From positions 23,666-87,665 of the forward strand of contig JAIXWJ010000025.1 in the NCBI GenBank assembly GCA_027491335.1: DNA of 64,000 nucleotides, read 5' to 3'. The notes beneath the pieces are model-generated. The model saw only the letters and a program-made list of their open reading frames with translations. It was not told the origin of the DNA and did no database searches. The stretch comes from Actinomycetes bacterium (lineage in GTDB: Bacteria > Actinomycetota > Acidimicrobiia > Acidimicrobiales > Ilumatobacteraceae). Shown here in pieces: positions 61,132 through 64,000 of this stretch (positions are counted from its first letter, which is position 1; every line of letters starts with the position of its first letter). Made by a program: the position numbers and the translations under genes.

Positions 61132-61413
61132 ATGATCTCAACGATTCTTTCGCTCTCCGTCGATCAATTGAAGAACGTCTCACTGGCGGGTGTCGTCGCA
61201 CCGATCGTGATCGGGGCGGTGCTGATGAAGTTCGTGGCCAAGGCGATGATCAGAACGATCATCATGGTGATCGCACTCGTGCTGGCGATCGCGGTGTACA
61301 CCCAGCGACAGGAGATCACCGACTGCTACGACCGTTCTCGTGAACCCGGGACCGTCGTCACGGGAGAGCTCGTTTGCTCGTTCTTCGGTCAGGATGTGAC
61401 TCTCACTCCGTGA
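61132..61413 (+). CDS. Small membrane protein of unknown function
   Basis: 93 residues. Two hydrophobic segments (AGVVAPIVIGAVLMKFVA and TIIMVIALVLAIAVYTQ) and a short polar tail with two cysteines (DCYDRS, LVCSFFG). I recognise no family. It overlaps the end of the convergent alpha/beta hydrolase by 11 nt, and is preceded by a TAATCT promoter. Confidence 0.75.
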   Translation: MISTILSLSVDQLKNVSLAGVVAPIVIGAVLMKFVAKAMIRTIIMVIALVLAIAVYTQRQEITDCYDRSREPGTVVTGELVCSFFGQDVTLTP

Positions 61414-62224
61414 TCGGCGGCGGCTCCGACAACTGATCGGCCCAAGTGCCCGAGTCCAGTCGATCCAGGAGAGGTCGGACGAGATCCTCGAAGAAGCGTT
61501 CGGGTGAGGCTGAGTGGGCATTGTGATGTGCCTCGGAGATCTCCACCGCCCGGGAATCCGTGTTCATGCGTCCGATCATTCGCGCCGAGCGTCGAAAGTC
61601 GGGACGGGATCGTCCGCCACAACCGGCGATCACCGGGCACTCGATCGATTCCGGATCCCACGGACGGCCGGCCCGAAGTGAGACCGTCTCGGTCACGAGT
61701 GCGGTCCCCTCGGCCCGTCGCGCCTCCTTCGTTTTGTCCGGCAAACGTGCCCATCTGTCGTCACCGACGAATCGACGCATGAACGCTTCGGCCGCATCGG
61801 CACTGGAGGACGTCGAACGCATGGTGTCGTCGACGGTCCGTCCCGTCCACCACGGCTCCCAACTCATCGGAGGCTCGAAGGCGACGACTCCGCGGATGTT
61901 CGACGCGCCCGAGCTGGCCACGGCGAGGGCCAGCGCCCCACCCAGACTGTGCCCGATGACGATCGTGGGCTCGGAACCGATGATGTCGCGCAGATCACGA
62001 ACGTGGGTCGCGACGTTCCGGTCGCCGGGAGCGAGCAAGGACTTGGCGTAGCCGCGACGGTCGTACGTGATGATCTCGCCGTGAGGTCGAAGGAACTTCA
62101 GCAATCGGAAGAATCCGCCCTCACGGTCCATCGAACCGTGCACCAGAACGAAACGGTGCGGATTCCCGTCGTGCCTCGTGAGGTGCAGACCCTCTATGGG
62201 TCGGACTGTGGGATCGGGGGTCAC
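61403..62224 (-). CDS. Alpha/beta-hydrolase
   Basis: 273 residues. VLVHGSMDREGGFFRLLKFL (oxyanion region), nucleophile elbow IVIGHSLGGALALAV and C-terminal catalytic histidine in EISEAHHNAHSASPER. Substrate unknown. GTG start at 62224, only 20 nt from the divergent histidine phosphatase, so both promoters must overlap. GATAAT lies five bases before the GTG. Confidence 0.85.
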   Translation of the reverse strand: MTPDPTVRPIEGLHLTRHDGNPHRFVLVHGSMDREGGFFRLLKFLRPHGEIITYDRRGYAKSLLAPGDRNVATHVRDLRDIIGSEPTIVIGHSLGGALALAVASSGASNIRGVVAFEPPMSWEPWWTGRTVDDTMRSTSSSADAAEAFMRRFVGDDRWARLPDKTKEARRAEGTALVTETVSLRAGRPWDPESIECPVIAGCGGRSRPDFRRSARMIGRMNTDSRAVEISEAHHNAHSASPERFFEDLVRPLLDRLDSGTWADQLSEPPPITE

Positions 62225-62244
62225 ACCTGATTATCTAGTCGCTC

Positions 62245-62871
62245 ATGGAGATCATCCTCGTACGCCACGCGATTCCCGTCCGTCGGGAGGTGGAATCCGG
62301 TGCCGCGGATCCCGAGTTGTCCGACGCCGGACATCGTCAGGCTCGTTTGATGGCGGAATATCTCAAGAGCGAAGCCGTCGACGCGCTGTACACGAGTCCG
62401 ATGGTGCGTGCGAAACAGACGGCGACGCCTCTGGCGGAGTCTCTCGGAATCGTGGCGACGGAACTCGATGGTGTGGCGGAGTTCGACCGACACAGCAACG
62501 AATACGTTCCGATCGAGGAACTGAAAGCGACGAACGATCCGCGCTGGCGGGACATGCTGAACGGGCAGTGGCCACCGGCTCACGAATCCGAGGACGTCTT
62601 CCTGACCCGAGTCGTCGGGACCATCGAAGCACTCGTCGAGGCTCACCCTTCGCAGAGGGTCGTTGTCGTCTGTCACGGCGGGGTCATCAACGCTTACGCG
62701 GCGCACGTGCTCGGTCTCGCGATGAGCGGTAGTCGTTCTTTCTTCTACCCCAACTACACCAGCCTGCATCGATTCGCGGCGGCTCGAAGCGGAGAGCGCA
62801 GCATCGTCACTCTGAACGAAACCTCTCATCTCCGCGGTACCGGGCTTCCGATCGGTCTGTTCCAGCGCTGA
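62245..62871 (+). CDS. Histidine phosphatase family protein
   Basis: 208 residues. Phosphoglycerate-mutase-like: LVRHAIPVRREVESG (catalytic His), DALYTSPMVRAKQTATPLAE (Arg), and VVVVCHGGVINAYAAHVLG (second His). Substrate unknown. The middle has an insertion DRHSNEYVPIEELKATN seen in one actinobacterial subgroup. It is followed 19 nt later by the M18 peptidase. Confidence 0.9.
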   Translation: MEIILVRHAIPVRREVESGAADPELSDAGHRQARLMAEYLKSEAVDALYTSPMVRAKQTATPLAESLGIVATELDGVAEFDRHSNEYVPIEELKATNDPRWRDMLNGQWPPAHESEDVFLTRVVGTIEALVEAHPSQRVVVVCHGGVINAYAAHVLGLAMSGSRSFFYPNYTSLHRFAAARSGERSIVTLNETSHLRGTGLPIGLFQR

Positions 62872-62890
62872 ATCCGGTAGAACGAAACCC

Positions 62891-64000
62891 ATGGCCGTCT
62901 CCGACCTGATTCTCCATCTGGATCGCTCCGTGTCCCCGGCGCATTCGACGCTTCACTCGGCAACGAAGCTGCGAGAAGCCGGGTTCACCGAAGTTCCGTT
63001 TTCGTCGTGGGGATCGAGGCTTCCGAAGAGGGGCTTCGTGCGAGATGCCGGTTTGCTGTTGGCGTGGAGCGGCGATCGCGGACCATTCCGAGTCGTCGGT
63101 GCGCACACGGACAGTCCGACGTTGCGCGTGAAGCCACTGCCGGACGCCGGAGCTCACGGCTGGAAGCAGATCGCGGTCGAGGTGTACGGCGGCATTCTGA
63201 ACAACTCGTGGCTCGACCGGGATCTTGGCGTGGCCGGTCGCTTGGTCCTCGATGATGGGACCACGGTCTTGGTCGACACCGTCGACCCCATCGCCCGTAT
63301 TCCGCAGTTGGCCGTTCACCTCGACCGCGAGGTGAACGATCGGGGTCTCGTTCTCGATCGTCAGATGCACATGTCGCCGGTGTGGGGTCTCGGGTCGTCC
63401 GCGACGGGTTCGTTTCTCGAGTTCGTCGCGAGCCGTTCCGGTGTGTCGGCATCGAAGATTCGTTCGCACGACCTCGTCATGTACGACGTAACCGCGGCGC
63501 GACTCATCGCCGACGGCACCCTTCTCGCCTCGGGCCGACTCGACAATCAGGTCTCGTGCTGGGCGGCCACATCGGCCATCATCGAGTTGGCGACATCGGC
63601 GGACGATCCGTCCAACACCTTCGTGATCGCCCTGTTCGATCACGAAGAGGTGGGCAGCGAATCGACGCACGGCGCGGCCGGCCCTCAACTCGAGCATCTT
63701 CTCCGAACACTGCACGCCGCCGACGATTCGTCGTTTCGCGATCGGTGCGCGCGTTCCTTTTGCGTGTCGGCGGACAACGCGCACAGCGTTCATCCCAACT
63801 ATCCCGAACGCCACGAGCCCGGACATCGGCCCATCGCGAACGCCGGTCCGGTCGTCAAGTCCAACGCGAATCAGCGATACGCGACGACGGCCGAAACCGC
63901 TGCCTTTTTCGAGAGTGCCTGTCGTTCGGCCAACGTTCCGGTCCAGTGGTTCGTGAGTCGCAACACGATGCCGTGCGGTTCCACCATCGGCCCGATCGCG
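62891..64000 (+). CDS. M18-family aminopeptidase, N-terminal 370 codons
   Basis: Open from ATG at 62891 to the window edge, so the C terminus is missing. M18 features: VVGAHTDSPTLRVKP (first zinc His), VYGGILNNSWLDRDLGVAGR, ASGRLDNQVSCWAA (bridging Asp), ALFDHEEVGSESTHGAAGP (Glu pair) and VSADNAHSVHPNYPERHEPG. The enzyme removes N-terminal acidic or other residues from peptides and is a large tetrahedral complex in relatives. No clear ribosome site. Confidence 0.92.
   Translation, partial: MAVSDLILHLDRSVSPAHSTLHSATKLREAGFTEVPFSSWGSRLPKRGFVRDAGLLLAWSGDRGPFRVVGAHTDSPTLRVKPLPDAGAHGWKQIAVEVYGGILNNSWLDRDLGVAGRLVLDDGTTVLVDTVDPIARIPQLAVHLDREVNDRGLVLDRQMHMSPVWGLGSSATGSFLEFVASRSGVSASKIRSHDLVMYDVTAARLIADGTLLASGRLDNQVSCWAATSAIIELATSADDPSNTFVIALFDHEEVGSESTHGAAGPQLEHLLRTLHAADDSSFRDRCARSFCVSADNAHSVHPNYPERHEPGHRPIANAGPVVKSNANQRYATTAETAAFFESACRSANVPVQWFVSRNTMPCGSTIGPIA

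Overview
The window reads as chromosomal core DNA of a high-GC actinobacterium, most likely class Acidimicrobiia or a close relative. GC looks to be in the low 60s percent by eye; it was not computed. The reasons are: the gene order follows the Mycobacterium tuberculosis Rv2614c-Rv2533c neighbourhood; a bacterial proteasome activator (Bpa) is present; there are PimA/PatA/PgsA homologues for phosphatidylinositol mannosides, an MshC-type mycothiol ligase, F420-dependent enzymes and an InhA-like FabI; and many genes have a TANNNT -10 element only 6-9 nt before the start codon, which predicts leaderless mRNAs. Coding density is very high and no gene-free stretch reaches 300 bases. The longest, 58301-58496, holds a terminator-like hairpin and possible -10 elements. 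I found no rRNA, tRNA, CRISPR array, prophage or insertion sequence.

Layout. 1-15276 (minus strand): ruvC-ruvA-ruvB-queA-tgt, then yajC-secD-secF-apt, relA, hisS-aspS-nudix-rarA and the start of a small membrane protein. 15330-21979 (minus): pimA-lemA-M48 protease-DUF3048 lipoprotein, pdxS-pdxT-yebC, and a leaderless peroxiredoxin. 22049-27754: an accessory block lying between pimA and patA. It holds one plus-strand LLM oxidoreductase and a four-gene minus-strand operon (cysteine-containing lipoprotein, membrane-fusion adaptor, ABC ATPase, FtsX-like permease). The adaptor carries a peptidoglycan-binding domain and about three Calx-beta units, and this is the most unusual gene content in the window. 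27783-35192 (minus): npdG-mshC, plsC, thrS-HIT, a small membrane protein, pgsA and patA. 35276-39084: fabI on plus, then a thiolase/DUF35 pair, a nitroreductase and an unknown protein on minus. 39167-44945: dnaE, bpa, a phosphodiesterase-family protein and a divergent Rrf2 regulator. 44988-55312 (minus): alaS-ruvX-mltG-aroE, aroC-aroK-aroB, and aroQ-pepQ-efp-nusB. 55386-64000: a cysteine-cluster protein convergent with typA, a small acidic protein, a DUF3151-mobA-rhodanese-RNase D run, a small membrane protein, an alpha/beta hydrolase, a histidine phosphatase and the start of an M18 aminopeptidase.

How the genes work together. Most blocks are housekeeping: translation (five aminoacyl-tRNA synthetases or relatives, EF-P, TypA, queuosine), protein export (YajC-SecD-SecF), recombination (RuvABC, RarA), shikimate and PLP synthesis, and membrane lipid and mannoside assembly. 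Many neighbours overlap by ATGA, GTGA or TGATG, which indicates translational coupling.

Non-coding structure. Three minus-strand genes (yebC, the ABC permease, aroB) are followed by short tandem repeats whose unit begins at the stop codon; two of these share a TGACACGTCA/TGACGTGTCA core. Four promoters start on the stop codon of the preceding gene. A 31-bp palindrome gives two convergent genes the same last four codons and stop.
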